From: Pseudomonas marvdashtae
GTDB lineage: Bacteria > Pseudomonadota > Gammaproteobacteria > Pseudomonadales > Pseudomonadaceae
NCBI RefSeq assembly: GCF_014268655.2
Contig: NZ_JABWQX020000008.1
Location: 27,889-91,888, forward strand
Direction of reading: 5' to 3'
Length of the DNA stretch: 64,000 nucleotides
The notes under the pieces: generated by a model
What the model was told of the DNA's origin: nothing
Seen by the model: the letters and a program-made list of their open reading frames with translations, nothing else
Database searches by the model: none
Translations under genes and position numbers: made by a program
In this document: positions 42,946 to 51,807 of the stretch, piece after piece
Position numbering within the stretch: position 1 is the first letter of the stretch
Layout of the letters: each line of letters begins with the position of its first letter

Positions 42946-43641
42946 TTGGCCGCCAAGAAAAAACCTGCACCCAAGCGCGGCGCCAGTCGTTACCAGCCTC
43001 CAGCCAAACAGCCGATTCCGGGCTGGCTGTGGATGGCCATCGGCCTGACCGTTGGCGCTTTCATAGTGTTCCTGATGAAACTGGAGCCGGGCCAGGGCGA
43101 TGACGTCAAGCGCGTCCGCCAGGAACAACAGAAAGCCACGCGCATCGCCGAGGCGAACAAGACCCCGCCGAGCCCGACGCAACCGGTGAAGCCGAAATAC
43201 GACTTCTATACCTTGCTGCCGGAATCGGAAGTCATCGTGCCGCCAGACGCCGTGCCGGAGAAAACCCTGCCGACGCCGCAAGTGCCCACCACGCCGGTGA
43301 CCCCGGCTGAAGCGGCGAAGATCGACACCGCCCGTGCCCAGGCGGCGCTGGCCGGCATCACGCCGCCACCGGCCCCTCCCGTGCAAAAGGCTGCGCCGGT
43401 GACGAAGTTCTTCCTGCAGGCCGGCTCGTTCCGCAAGGAAGCCGACGCCGACAAGGTCCGGGCGCAGATCATTTTGCTGGGCCAATCCGTGTCGGTGGAG
43501 TCCGGGACCGTGAAGGACGAAACCTGGTACCGGGTCTTGGTGGGGCCGTTCAGCAATCGCGAAGAATTGACCAAGGCGCAGAAACAACTGGCCGGCAGTG
43601 GGTTTAGCAACCTGCTGTTACAACAACGCCAGAGCCGCTGA
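42946..43641 (+). CDS. FtsN-like SPOR-domain membrane protein
   Basis: 231 residues, TTG start at 42946, one base after the argS stop. A short basic cytoplasmic tail (AAKKKPAPKRGASRYQPPAK), a membrane helix (about 26-45, GWLWMAIGLTVGAFIVFLMK), a Pro/Thr-rich periplasmic linker and a C-terminal SPOR domain (KFFLQAGSFRKEADADKVRA ... WYRVLVGPFSNREELTKAQK). The topology matches FtsN, which binds septal peptidoglycan and activates FtsQLB/FtsWI. No clear FtsN essential-domain motif was identified, so it could be another SPOR protein. Confidence 0.82.
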   Translation: MAAKKKPAPKRGASRYQPPAKQPIPGWLWMAIGLTVGAFIVFLMKLEPGQGDDVKRVRQEQQKATRIAEANKTPPSPTQPVKPKYDFYTLLPESEVIVPPDAVPEKTLPTPQVPTTPVTPAEAAKIDTARAQAALAGITPPPAPPVQKAAPVTKFFLQAGSFRKEADADKVRAQIILLGQSVSVESGTVKDETWYRVLVGPFSNREELTKAQKQLAGSGFSNLLLQQRQSR

Positions 43642-43661
43642 TCCAAACGACACCCCCCCTT

Positions 43662-43807
43662 GTGGCGAGGGGATTTAGCGAAACGTCGCACCGCCCCGCT
43701 GGGGCGCGAAGCGGCCCTAAAACCTGCCGCCTCGGTGTGTCAGGGCCGAATACATCAAGCTTTTTGGGGCTGCTACGCAGCCCAGCGGGGATAAATCCCC
43801 TCGCCAC
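43662..43807. repeat. REP-type inverted pair with damaged left arm
   Basis: The left arm at 43662 starts GTGGCGAGGGGATTTA but then diverges (GCGAAACGTCGC); the intact right arm at 43784-43807 (AGCGGGGATAAATCCCCTCG...) is its family partner. GGGCTGCTACGCAGCCC precedes the right arm. It fills most of the 291-bp gap before hslV. Confidence 0.75.
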
Positions 43808-43932
43808 AGGATCGCGGAACAATCACAGCGCACCACTCGTCCCCTCCCCCACCCCGCAGTTGAAAAACCCCACGCCACCCCCATATGAGTTTCATCCGGG
43901 CATTTTCGCCCCGCTGCGTGGAGACTCTTCCC

Positions 43933-44463
43933 TTGACCACCATCGTTTCAGTCCGCCGTCACGGCAAAGTCGTCATGGGCGGCGACGGCCAGGTTTCATT
44001 GGGCAACACCGTGATGAAAGGCAACGCGAAGAAAGTCCGCCGCCTGTACCACGGCCAGGTCATCGCCGGTTTCGCCGGAGCCACCGCCGACGCCTTCACC
44101 TTGTTCGAACGTTTCGAAGGCCAACTTGAGAAACACCAGGGCCACCTGGTACGCGCCGCCGTCGAGTTAGCCAAGGAATGGCGCACCGACCGCTCCCTGA
44201 GCCGCCTCGAAGCCATGCTCGCGGTCGCCAACAAAGACGCCTCGCTGATCATCACCGGTAACGGCGACGTGGTTGAGCCCGAAGACGGCCTGATCGCCAT
44301 GGGTTCCGGCGGCGCCTACGCCCAGGCTGCCGCCAGCGCGCTGTTGAAAAAGACCGACCTGTCGGCCCGCGAAATCGTCGAGACTGCCTTGGGCATTGCC
44401 GGCGACATCTGCGTGTTCACCAACCACACCCAAACCATTGAGGAGCAGGACCTCGCGGAATAA
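43933..44463 (+). CDS. hslV: ATP-dependent protease subunit HslV (ClpQ)
   Basis: 176 residues from TTG 43933, giving the mature N-terminus [20 protein letters not shown] with the catalytic Thr at position 2 and GGAG nine bases upstream. The frame is open 16 codons more, but a longer start would bury the catalytic Thr. It is the proteasome-like peptidase that works with Hsl[16 protein letters not shown] is a family signature. 41 bases before hslU, same operon. Confidence 0.95.
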   Translation: MTTIVSVRRHGKVVMGGDGQVSLGNTVMKGNAKKVRRLYHGQVIAGFAGATADAFTLFERFEGQLEKHQGHLVRAAVELAKEWRTDRSLSRLEAMLAVANKDASLIITGNGDVVEPEDGLIAMGSGGAYAQAAASALLKKTDLSAREIVETALGIAGDICVFTNHTQTIEEQDLAE

Positions 44464-44504
44464 GCCCGTCCAGGCCCGAATTCCTGCTTGAGGACCCCAA
44501 TATT

Positions 44505-45842
44505 ATGTCCATGACTCCCCGCGAAATCGTCCACGAACTCAATCGCCACATCATCGGCCAGGACGATGCCAAGCGCGCCGTCGCCATCGCCCTGCGCAAC
44601 CGCTGGCGCCGGATGCAGCTACCCGAAGAGCTGCGCGTCGAAGTGACCCCCAAGAACATCCTGATGATTGGCCCGACCGGCGTCGGTAAAACCGAGATCG
44701 CCCGTCGCCTGGCCAAGCTTGCCAATGCGCCGTTCATCAAGGTCGAAGCCACTAAGTTCACCGAAGTGGGCTACGTCGGGCGCGACGTCGAGTCGATCAT
44801 TCGTGACTTGGCCGATGCCGCCATCAAGCTGCTGCGCGAGCAGGAAATCACCAAGGTCCGCCATCGCGCCGAAGACGCCGCCGAAGAGCGCATCCTCGAC
44901 GCGCTGCTGCCGCCGGCGCGCATGGGCTTCAACGCCGACTCCGCCGCGACCCAGGACTCCAACACCCGCCAGCTGTTCCGCAAGCGCCTGCGCGAAGGCC
45001 AGCTGGACGATAAGGAAATCGAGATCGAAGTGGCCGAGATGGCTGGCGTCGACATTTCCGCGCCGCCGGGCATGGAAGAAATGACCAATCAGCTGCAGAA
45101 TCTGTTCGCCAACATGGGCAAGGGCAAGAAGAAAAGCCGCAAGCTCAAGGTCAAGGAAGCGCTGAAGCTGGTGCGTGACGAAGAGGCGGGTCGCCTGGTC
45201 AACGAAGAAGAATTGAAGGCCAAGGCGCTGGAAGCGGTGGAGCAGCACGGCATCGTATTCATCGACGAAATCGACAAGGTCGCCAAGCGCGGCAATGTCG
45301 GGGGCGCCGACGTGTCCCGTGAAGGTGTGCAACGCGACCTGCTGCCGCTGATCGAAGGCTGCACGGTCAACACCAAGCTGGGCATGGTCAAGACCGACCA
45401 CATCCTGTTCATTGCCTCCGGTGCGTTTCACCTGAGCAAGCCGAGCGACCTGGTGCCCGAGCTGCAAGGCCGTTTGCCGATCCGTGTCGAACTCAAGGCG
45501 CTGTCGCCAGAAGATTTCGAACGCATCCTCAGCGAACCCCACGCGTCGCTGACCGAGCAGTATTGCGCGCTGCTCAAGACCGAAGGCCTGAACATCGAGT
45601 TCGCGCCCGAGGGCATCAAGCGCTTGGCGCAGATCGCCTGGCAGGTCAACGAGAAGACCGAGAACATCGGTGCCCGTCGCCTGCACACGCTGCTTGAGCG
45701 CCTGCTCGAGGAAGTCTCGTTCAGTGCCGGCGACCTGGCTAGCGCCCACAATGAGGCGCCGATCATCATCGACGCCGAATACGTCAACAGCCACCTGGGC
45801 GAACTGGCTGAGAACGAAGATCTGTCGCGGTATATCCTGTAA
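44505..45842 (+). CDS. hslU: HslU AAA+ unfoldase (ClpY)
   Basis: 445 residues. Walker [16 protein letters not shown] (about 57), the pore-loop region [18 protein letters not shown], the long intermediate domain (about 110-240), Walker [16 protein letters not shown], and sensor 2 [17 protein letters not shown]. The C-terminal tail DLSRYIL is the segment that inserts into HslV and activates it. A complete heat-shock protease pair. Confidence 0.97.
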   Translation: MSMTPREIVHELNRHIIGQDDAKRAVAIALRNRWRRMQLPEELRVEVTPKNILMIGPTGVGKTEIARRLAKLANAPFIKVEATKFTEVGYVGRDVESIIRDLADAAIKLLREQEITKVRHRAEDAAEERILDALLPPARMGFNADSAATQDSNTRQLFRKRLREGQLDDKEIEIEVAEMAGVDISAPPGMEEMTNQLQNLFANMGKGKKKSRKLKVKEALKLVRDEEAGRLVNEEELKAKALEAVEQHGIVFIDEIDKVAKRGNVGGADVSREGVQRDLLPLIEGCTVNTKLGMVKTDHILFIASGAFHLSKPSDLVPELQGRLPIRVELKALSPEDFERILSEPHASLTEQYCALLKTEGLNIEFAPEGIKRLAQIAWQVNEKTENIGARRLHTLLERLLEEVSFSAGDLASAHNEAPIIIDAEYVNSHLGELAENEDLSRYIL

Positions 45843-45860
45843 GCCACATAAGCGGGCTTC

Positions 45861-45891
45861 TGTGACGAGGGGGATTTATCCCCTCGCCACA
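45861..45891. repeat. Single compact REP-like palindrome after hslU
   Basis: TGTGACGAGGGG and CCCCTCGCCACA are inverted around GATTTAT: the outer arms of the REP pair are brought together with no spacer. It lies 18 bases after the hslU stop and could act as a terminator or mRNA 3'-end stabiliser. Confidence 0.75.
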
Positions 45892-45913
45892 AGCTTCAAG
45901 AGAGCGACGCCTC

Positions 45914-46291
45914 ATGACCAAATTCCCCACCGCCATCAACCTGCACAAAGCCTCCAAGACCCTGACGCTGAAATACGCGCCGGACGAGGAGTACCACTTG
46001 CCCGCGGAATTCCTGCGGGTGCATTCGCCTTCCGCCGAGGTCCAGGGCCACGGCAAACCCATCTTGCAATACGGCAAGCTCGGCGTCGGCCTGACCAAGG
46101 TTGAACCGGCCGGTCAGTACGCACTGAAATTGACCTTCGACGACGGCCACGACAGCGGATTGTTCACGTGGGACTACCTGTACCAATTGGCGCTGCGCCA
46201 AGAGGACCTGTGGAACGATTATCTCGCCGAGCTCAAGGCCGCCGGAAAAACCCGCGATCCGAACGAATCCGTGGTCAAGCTGATGCTCTAG
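45914..46291 (+). CDS. DUF971 protein (gamma-butyrobetaine hydroxylase N-domain-like)
   Basis: 125 residues. The motifs LTLKYAPDEEYHLPAEFLRV, VGLTKVEPAGQYALKLTFDD and HDSGLFTWDYLYQLALRQED match the stand-alone DUF971 family, the N-terminal module of gamma-butyrobetaine hydroxylase; family links to iron-sulfur or Mrp proteins are known but no role is settled. It sits between hslU and the pha cluster, as in other pseudomonads. Confidence 0.85.
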   Translation: MTKFPTAINLHKASKTLTLKYAPDEEYHLPAEFLRVHSPSAEVQGHGKPILQYGKLGVGLTKVEPAGQYALKLTFDDGHDSGLFTWDYLYQLALRQEDLWNDYLAELKAAGKTRDPNESVVKLML

Positions 46292-46408
46292 CTCAAGGGC
46301 TGGCGCATTAGGGCGAATTTTCTAGACTCATCTGCTTGAATGCCCGCGCGGCAGCGTCAATGACTGGCCTGCTTGCGAAAAAAATTAAACTCGGGTAACC
46401 AATGGAGC

Positions 46409-46424
46409 TGGCAAGTTCCCTGCA
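46409..46424 (+). promoter_or_regulatory. Candidate sigma-54 (-24/-12) promoter of phaC1
   Basis: TGGCAAGTTCCCTGCA has GG (46410-46411) and GC (46422-46423) exactly 10 bases apart, close to the consensus TGGCAC-N5-TTGCW with two deviations. It is 146 bases before the phaC1 ATG. RpoN-linked control of pha genes has been proposed in pseudomonads. The start site here is inferred. Nothing else is seen in 46292-46569. Confidence 0.5.
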
Positions 46425-46569
46425 AAGGAACCGGCGAGTTCCTGGCACACGTTTCCTCATTGCCCTCGATGCGGAATTAATGGTCACCCCGAGCAGCGTA
46501 CCTGGTATTGGCCTTGCGGCTTCACGGCACGATCCCGGTACTCGTCTGAAGGACAATGGAGCGTCGTAG

Positions 46570-48249
46570 ATGAGCAACAAGAACAACGATGAGTTGAAGT
46601 ACCAAGCCTCGGAAAATACCCTGGGCTTGAATCCCGTCGTCGGCTTGCGCAGGAAAGACCTGCTGGCCTCTGCCCGGATGGTGCTGACCCAGACCATCAA
46701 ACAACCGCTGCACAGCGTCAAGCACGTTGCCCATTTCGGCGCTGAGCTCAGGAAAGTCCTGTTTGGCAAATCCGAGTTGCAGCCCGCCGGTGACGATCGT
46801 CGTTTCAACGACCCGGCGTGGAGCCAGAACCCGCTTTACAGACGTTACCTGCAAATCTACCTGGCGTGGCGCAAGGAGCTGCATGCCTGGATAGACGACA
46901 GCAGCCTCTCGCCCCAAGACATCAGTCGAGGGCACTTCGTCATCAACTTGATGACCGAAGCCATGGCCCCGACCAATTCGGCGGCCAACCCGGCGGCGGT
47001 CAAGCGTTTCTTCGAAACCGGTGGCAAGAGCCTGCTCGATGGCCTTTCCCACCTGGCCAAGGACCTGGTGCACAACGGCGGCATGCCAAGCCAGGTCGAT
47101 ATGGGCGCGTTCGAAGTCGGCAAGAGCCTGGGCGTGACGGAAGGCGCCGTGGTCTTTCGCAATGACGTGCTGGAGCTTATCCAATACCGCCCCATCACCG
47201 AGCAGGTCCACGAACGACCGCTGCTGGTGGTCCCGCCGCAGATCAACAAGTTTTATGTCTTCGACCTGAGCCCGGACAAGAGCCTGGCGCGCTTCTGCCT
47301 GCGCAGCAACGTGCAGACCTTCATCGTTAGCTGGCGCAACCCCACCAAGGCGCAGCGCGAGTGGGGCCTGTCGACCTACATCGAGGCGCTCAAGGAAGCG
47401 GTGGATGTGGTCACGGCCATCACCGGCAGCAAAGACGTCAACATGCTGGGCGCCTGCTCAGGCGGCATCACCTGCACCGCGCTGCTTGGCCACTACGCCG
47501 CGCTGGGCGAGAAAAAGGTCAATGCCCTGACCTTGCTGGTAAGCGTGCTGGACACCACCCTGGACACCGACGTGGCGCTGTTCGTCGACGAGCAGACCCT
47601 GGAAGCCGCCAAGCGCCACTCGTATCAGGCCGGCGTGCTCGAAGGTCGCGACATGGCCAAGGTCTTTGCCTGGATGCGCCCCAACGACTTGATCTGGAAC
47701 TACTGGGTCAACAATTACCTGCTGGGCAACGAGCCGCCGGTCTTCGACATCCTGTTCTGGAACAACGACACCACCAGGCTTCCAGCGGCGTTTCACGGTG
47801 ACCTCATCGAGATGTTCAAGAACAACCCGCTGATCCGCCCCAACGCACTGGAAGTGTGCGGCACGCCAATCGACCTCAAGCAGGTCACTGCGGACATCTT
47901 TTCCCTGGCCGGTACCAACGACCACATCACCCCATGGAAGTCCTGCTACAAGTCGGCGCAACTGTTCGGCGGCAAGGTTGAATTCGTGCTGTCGAGCAGC
48001 GGTCATATCCAGAGCATCCTCAACCCGCCGGGCAATCCCAAGTCGCGCTACATGACCAGCGAAGACATGCCCGCCAAGGCCGAGGACTGGATGGAAAACT
48101 CCACCAAGCACACCGACTCCTGGTGGCTGCACTGGCAGGCGTGGCAGGCCGAGCGCTCGGGCAAGCTGAAAAAAGCACCGACCGCATTGGGCAACAAGAC
48201 TTACGTGGCGGGTGAAGCGGCGCCCGGTACGTATGTACATGAAAGATAG
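46570..48249 (+). CDS. phaC1: Class II polyhydroxyalkanoate synthase 1
   Basis: 559 residues, exactly the usual PhaC1 length. The lipase-like box GACSGG places the catalytic Cys at 296; the catalytic Asp and His follow in the alpha/beta-hydrolase core (DIFSLAGTNDHITPWKSCYK; FVLSSSGHIQSILNPPGNPK). It polymerises (R)-3-hydroxyacyl-CoA of medium chain length on the granule surface. Followed by a hairpin and phaZ. Confidence 0.97.
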   Translation: MSNKNNDELKYQASENTLGLNPVVGLRRKDLLASARMVLTQTIKQPLHSVKHVAHFGAELRKVLFGKSELQPAGDDRRFNDPAWSQNPLYRRYLQIYLAWRKELHAWIDDSSLSPQDISRGHFVINLMTEAMAPTNSAANPAAVKRFFETGGKSLLDGLSHLAKDLVHNGGMPSQVDMGAFEVGKSLGVTEGAVVFRNDVLELIQYRPITEQVHERPLLVVPPQINKFYVFDLSPDKSLARFCLRSNVQTFIVSWRNPTKAQREWGLSTYIEALKEAVDVVTAITGSKDVNMLGACSGGITCTALLGHYAALGEKKVNALTLLVSVLDTTLDTDVALFVDEQTLEAAKRHSYQAGVLEGRDMAKVFAWMRPNDLIWNYWVNNYLLGNEPPVFDILFWNNDTTRLPAAFHGDLIEMFKNNPLIRPNALEVCGTPIDLKQVTADIFSLAGTNDHITPWKSCYKSAQLFGGKVEFVLSSSGHIQSILNPPGNPKSRYMTSEDMPAKAEDWMENSTKHTDSWWLHWQAWQAERSGKLKKAPTALGNKTYVAGEAAPGTYVHER

Positions 48250-48320
48250 CTGCAAGTTGCAAGCTTCAAGCGCCAAGCTGTCCTCGTGCAGCTTGAAGCT
48301 TGAAGCTTGAAGCTGCTTTT
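48248..48320 (+). terminator. Heptamer-repeat hairpin between phaC1 and phaZ
   Basis: CAAGCTTCAAGC (48260-48271) is the exact complement of GCTTGAAGCTTG (48291-48302), with a 19-base loop. The right side is three tandem 7-base units (GCTTGAA), followed by TGCTTTTTCTGCTTTT. A terminator-like structure at this spot is known from other pha clusters; it could reduce read-through to phaZ. Confidence 0.7.
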
Positions 48321-48348
48321 TCTGCTTTTCTACCCCAGGACTTGAAGC

Positions 48349-49206
48349 ATGCCGCAACCGTACATCTTCCGTACCGTCGATCTGGATGGCCAGACCTTGC
48401 GCACCGCGGTACGTCCCGGCAAGCCTCACTTGACGCCACTGCTGATCTTCAACGGCATCGGCGCCAACCTGGAGCTGGTGTTCCCGTTCATCGAGGCCCT
48501 GGACCCGGACCTGGAAGTGATTGCCTTCGATGTGCCTGGGGTCGGCGGCTCGTCTACACCGAGCCGGCCCTATCGCTTCCCTGGCTTGGCCAAGCTCACC
48601 GCGCGGATGCTCGATTATCTGGACTATGGGCAGGTCAACGTGATCGGCGTGTCCTGGGGCGGCGCCTTGGCCCAGCAGTTCGCCCATGATTATCCGGAAC
48701 GTTGCAAGAAGTTGGTGCTCGCCGCTACGGCCGCCGGCGCGGTGATGGTGCCGGGCAAGCCGAAGGTGCTGTGGATGATGGCCAGCCCCCGGCGCTACGT
48801 TCAGCCGTCCCATGTAATGCGCATCGCCCCGTTGATCTACGGCGGCTCGTTTCGCCGCGATCCGAGCCTGGCGGCTCGTCACGCCGCCAAGGTTCGGTCG
48901 GCGGGCAAACTCGGTTATTACTGGCAGTTGTTTGCAGGCCTGGGCTGGACCAGCATCCACTGGCTGCACAAGATCCATCAGCCAACCCTGATCCTGGCCG
49001 GGGATGACGACCCGCTGATCCCATTGATCAACATGCGCATGCTGGCCTGGCGTATACCAAATTCACAGTTGCACATCATTGATGACGGCCATCTGTTCCT
49101 GATCACCCGGGCCGAGGCCGTGGCACCGATCATCATGAAGTTTCTGGAGGAAGAACGTCAGCGCGCGGTCATGCATCCGCATCCCGCGCCGCTGAGTGGC
49201 GGCTGA
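48349..49206 (+). CDS. phaZ: Intracellular PHA depolymerase
   Basis: 285 residues, alpha/beta hydrolase. The nucleophile elbow GVSWGGALAQQFAHDYPERC holds the catalytic Ser (about 102). Catalytic Asp in LILAGDDDPLIPLINMRMLA and His in LHIIDDGHLFLITRAEAVAP. It mobilises mcl-PHA to 3-hydroxy acids. It lies between the two synthase genes as in other mcl-PHA producers. Confidence 0.96.
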   Translation: MPQPYIFRTVDLDGQTLRTAVRPGKPHLTPLLIFNGIGANLELVFPFIEALDPDLEVIAFDVPGVGGSSTPSRPYRFPGLAKLTARMLDYLDYGQVNVIGVSWGGALAQQFAHDYPERCKKLVLAATAAGAVMVPGKPKVLWMMASPRRYVQPSHVMRIAPLIYGGSFRRDPSLAARHAAKVRSAGKLGYYWQLFAGLGWTSIHWLHKIHQPTLILAGDDDPLIPLINMRMLAWRIPNSQLHIIDDGHLFLITRAEAVAPIIMKFLEEERQRAVMHPHPAPLSGG

Positions 49207-49317
49207 CACCGCCGAGAGCGCCTGGCAGGAAGCCGGATCATGCAGCCACCCGAAACAGCGACTATGTTGTCTGGTTCGGTGCGTTTGTTTTTAGCCTGAT
49301 GACGAAGGAGTTGACTC

Positions 49318-51000
49318 ATGCGCGACAAACCGGCGAAGGGTTCCATGCCCGCCCCTGCCAGTTTCATCAATGCACAAAGCGCGGTCACCGGCCTGCGCGG
49401 CAGGGATCTGCTTGCCACCTTGCGCAACGTCGCCGTCCATGGCCTGCGCAATCCGGTGCACAGCGCCCGACATGCATTGCGGCTGGGCGGTCAACTGGGG
49501 CGCGTGCTGCTGGGCGAAACGCTGCACCCCACCAACCCCAACGACAAGCGCTTCGTTGATCCCACCTGGCAGCACAACCCGCTCTATCGGCGCAGCCTCC
49601 AGGCGTACCTGAGCTGGCAAAAACAGGTCAGGAGCTGGATCGACGAAAGCGACATGAGCCCGGATGATCGCGCCCGTGCCCACTTTACTTTTTCGCTGCT
49701 CAACGACGCCGTATCGCCCTCCAATACCTTGCTCAACCCCGTGGCGATCAAGGAACTGTTCAACTCTGGCGGCACCAGCCTGATTCGCGGCATCAGCCAC
49801 TTGGTGGATGACCTGCTGCATAACGATGGACTGCCCCGGCAGGTCACGCCCCAGGCCTTTGAAGTCGGCAAGACCCTCGCCACTACTCCCGGCGCGGTGG
49901 TGTTTCGCAACGAGCTGCTGGAGCTGATCCAGTACAAGCCGATGAGCGAAAAGCAATACGCCAGGCCATTGTTGATCGTGCCGCCGCAGATCAACAAGTT
50001 CTACATTTTCGACCTGAGTCCTTCCAATAGCTTCGTCCAGTACGCCCTGAAAAACGGCTTGCAGGTGTTCATCATCAGCTGGCGCAATCCCGACGTGCGC
50101 CACCGCGAGTGGGGCTTGTCCAGTTACGTCGAGGCGACGGAGGAGGCGATGAATGCCTGCCGGGAGATCACCGGCGCGCGCGAGATCAACCTGATGGGCG
50201 CCTGCGCCGGAGGCATGACCATCGCCGCCTTGCAAGGTCACCTGCAGGCCAAGCGCCAACTGCGCCGGGTCGCCAGCGCCAGCTACCTGGTGAGCTTGCT
50301 GGACAGCGAGATCGAAAGCCAGGCCACGCTATTCATCGACGAACAGACCCTTGAGGCTGCCAAGCGCCGCTCTTACCAGAAAGGCATTCTCGAGGGTCGC
50401 GACATGGCCCGGGTGTTCGCCTGGATGCGCCCCAACGACCTGATCTGGACTTATTTCGTTAACAACTACCTGCTGGGCAAGGAGCCGCCGGCCTTCGATA
50501 TCCTCTACTGGAACAACGACTGCACCCGACTTCCAGCCGCGTATCACGGCGACCTGCTGGATTTTTTCAAGCACAACCCGCTGACCCATCCCGGCGGCCT
50601 GGAAGTCTGCGGCACGCCTATAGACTTGCAGAAAGTCACGGTGGACAGCTTCAGCGTGGCCGGCATCAACGACCACATCACCCCTTGGGACGCGGTGTAT
50701 CGCTCGACGCTGTTGCTGGGCGGCGAACGGCGCTTCGTGCTGTCCAACAGCGGCCATGTCCAAAGCATTCTCAACCCGCCCGGCAACCCCAAGGCCAACT
50801 ACATCGAGAACCCGAAACTGAGCAGTGACCCTCGGGCCTGGTATTACGACGCCAAGCACATCGATGGCAGTTGGTGGCCCCAATGGCTGGGCTGGATCCA
50901 GGAACGCTCCGGTGCCCAGCGCGAAACGCAGATGGCCTTGGGCAACGTGAAATACCCACCCCTGGAAGCAGCGCCCGGAACCTATGTGCGCGTGCGCTGA
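49318..51000 (+). CDS. phaC2: Class II polyhydroxyalkanoate synthase 2
   Basis: 560 residues, clear paralogue of PhaC1 along its whole length (shared VPPQINKFY, FDLSP, WRNP, EWGLS, EGRDMA, WMRPNDLIW). Catalytic Cys296 in GACAGG; NDHITPWDAVYRSTLLLG and SNSGHVQSILNPPGNPKANY carry the Asp and His. Parallel substrate range with PhaC1 is inferred. GAAGGAG lies just before the ATG. Confidence 0.96.
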   Translation: MRDKPAKGSMPAPASFINAQSAVTGLRGRDLLATLRNVAVHGLRNPVHSARHALRLGGQLGRVLLGETLHPTNPNDKRFVDPTWQHNPLYRRSLQAYLSWQKQVRSWIDESDMSPDDRARAHFTFSLLNDAVSPSNTLLNPVAIKELFNSGGTSLIRGISHLVDDLLHNDGLPRQVTPQAFEVGKTLATTPGAVVFRNELLELIQYKPMSEKQYARPLLIVPPQINKFYIFDLSPSNSFVQYALKNGLQVFIISWRNPDVRHREWGLSSYVEATEEAMNACREITGAREINLMGACAGGMTIAALQGHLQAKRQLRRVASASYLVSLLDSEIESQATLFIDEQTLEAAKRRSYQKGILEGRDMARVFAWMRPNDLIWTYFVNNYLLGKEPPAFDILYWNNDCTRLPAAYHGDLLDFFKHNPLTHPGGLEVCGTPIDLQKVTVDSFSVAGINDHITPWDAVYRSTLLLGGERRFVLSNSGHVQSILNPPGNPKANYIENPKLSSDPRAWYYDAKHIDGSWWPQWLGWIQERSGAQRETQMALGNVKYPPLEAAPGTYVRVR

Positions 51001-51060
51001 GCGCCTCACTCCACGGTCGCGCTCCCGACCGTGGCACGACTTCATCACTAAGAAGACCGG

Positions 51061-51681
51061 ATGAAAACCCGCGACCGCATCCTTGAATGTGCCCTGCAGT
51101 TATTCAACGAAAAGGGCGAGCCGAACGTCTCCACCATGGAAGTTGCCAATGAAATGGGTATTAGCCCCGGCAACCTCTATTACCACTTCCATGGAAAGGA
51201 ACCACTGATACTGGGGCTGTTCGAGCGATTCCAGGCCGAGCTCGCGCCGCTGCTGGACCCACCGGCCGATGCGCAACTGGCGCCGGAGGATTACTGGCTG
51301 TTCCTGCATCTGATCGTAGAGCGCCTGGCTCAATATCGGTTTTTGTTCCAGGACCTGTCGAACCTGGCCGGGCGCCTGCCGAAACTGGCCAAGGGGATTC
51401 GCCAGTTGCTCAACGCGCTGAAGCGGACCCTGGCCTCACTGCTGGCGCAACTCAAGGCCCAGGGATTTCTGGTCAGCGATACACAGGCACTGGGGCAACT
51501 GGTGGAGCAGATCACCATGACCTTGCTGTTCTCGCTGGACTATCAACGGATCCTGGATCGCGAAGGCGAAGTTCGCCTGGTGGTCTACCAGGTCATGATG
51601 CTGGTGGCGCCGCACTTGCCGCCTGCGGTCAAGATCGCGACCGAACAGATGGCGCTGCGGTATCTGGAAGAGCACGATTGA
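51061..51681 (+). CDS. phaD: TetR-family PHA regulator PhaD
   Basis: 206 residues. N-terminal TetR HTH (TRDRILECALQLFNEKGEPN, EVANEMGISPGNLYYHFHGK) and a ligand-type C-terminal helical domain (YRFLFQDLSNLAGRLPKLAK). In P. putida PhaD is an activator of phaC1 and phaI transcription that senses a fatty-acid-derived effector; the same role is inferred here. It is 60 bases after phaC2. Confidence 0.94.
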   Translation: MKTRDRILECALQLFNEKGEPNVSTMEVANEMGISPGNLYYHFHGKEPLILGLFERFQAELAPLLDPPADAQLAPEDYWLFLHLIVERLAQYRFLFQDLSNLAGRLPKLAKGIRQLLNALKRTLASLLAQLKAQGFLVSDTQALGQLVEQITMTLLFSLDYQRILDREGEVRLVVYQVMMLVAPHLPPAVKIATEQMALRYLEEHD

Positions 51682-51690
51682 CGCCAGTGT

Positions 51691-51763
51691 GACGCTCCGC
51701 GCCCCAAACAGCGGAACGCAGAGCGTCCCTGGAGGCATTCCCACGCGGGAGCGTGGGAACGAG
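51691..51763. repeat. REP-type palindrome, CCCACGC-GCGTGGG family
   Basis: TTCCCACGC (51738-51746) / GCGTGGGAA (51751-51759) forms the main hairpin; GACGCTCCGCG and CAGAGCGTC form a second, imperfect inverted unit at the left. Same family as 18691-18767. Located between convergent phaD and phaF. Confidence 0.72.
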
Positions 51764-51787
51764 CGCCCGGCCTACATAAGCCGGGCG
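51764..51787. terminator. GC-rich hairpin between phaD and phaF
   Basis: CGCCCGGC and GCCGGGCG (8 bp each) around an 8-base loop, 20 bases from the phaF stop. No T-tract on either strand, so termination is weakly supported. Confidence 0.45.
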
Positions 51788-51807
51788 TTATTGCATGCCC
51801 TGGAAAA

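Noticed and set aside
41091..42974. 627-codon open frame opposite argS
   Set aside because: Antisense of a complete ArgS; Val/Gln/His-rich shadow composition.
46443..46463. TGGCAC ... TTGC as a sigma-54 promoter of phaC1
   Set aside because: The GG-GC distance is 16 bases instead of 10; the box at 46409-46424 has correct spacing.
48260..48310. Possible CRISPR-like short repeat array
   Set aside because: The units are 7 bases with no spacers; explained as a heptamer repeat within a hairpin.
47458..48978. 506-codon open frame opposite phaC1 and phaZ
   Set aside because: Spans two genes and the hairpin between them; no recognisable protein.
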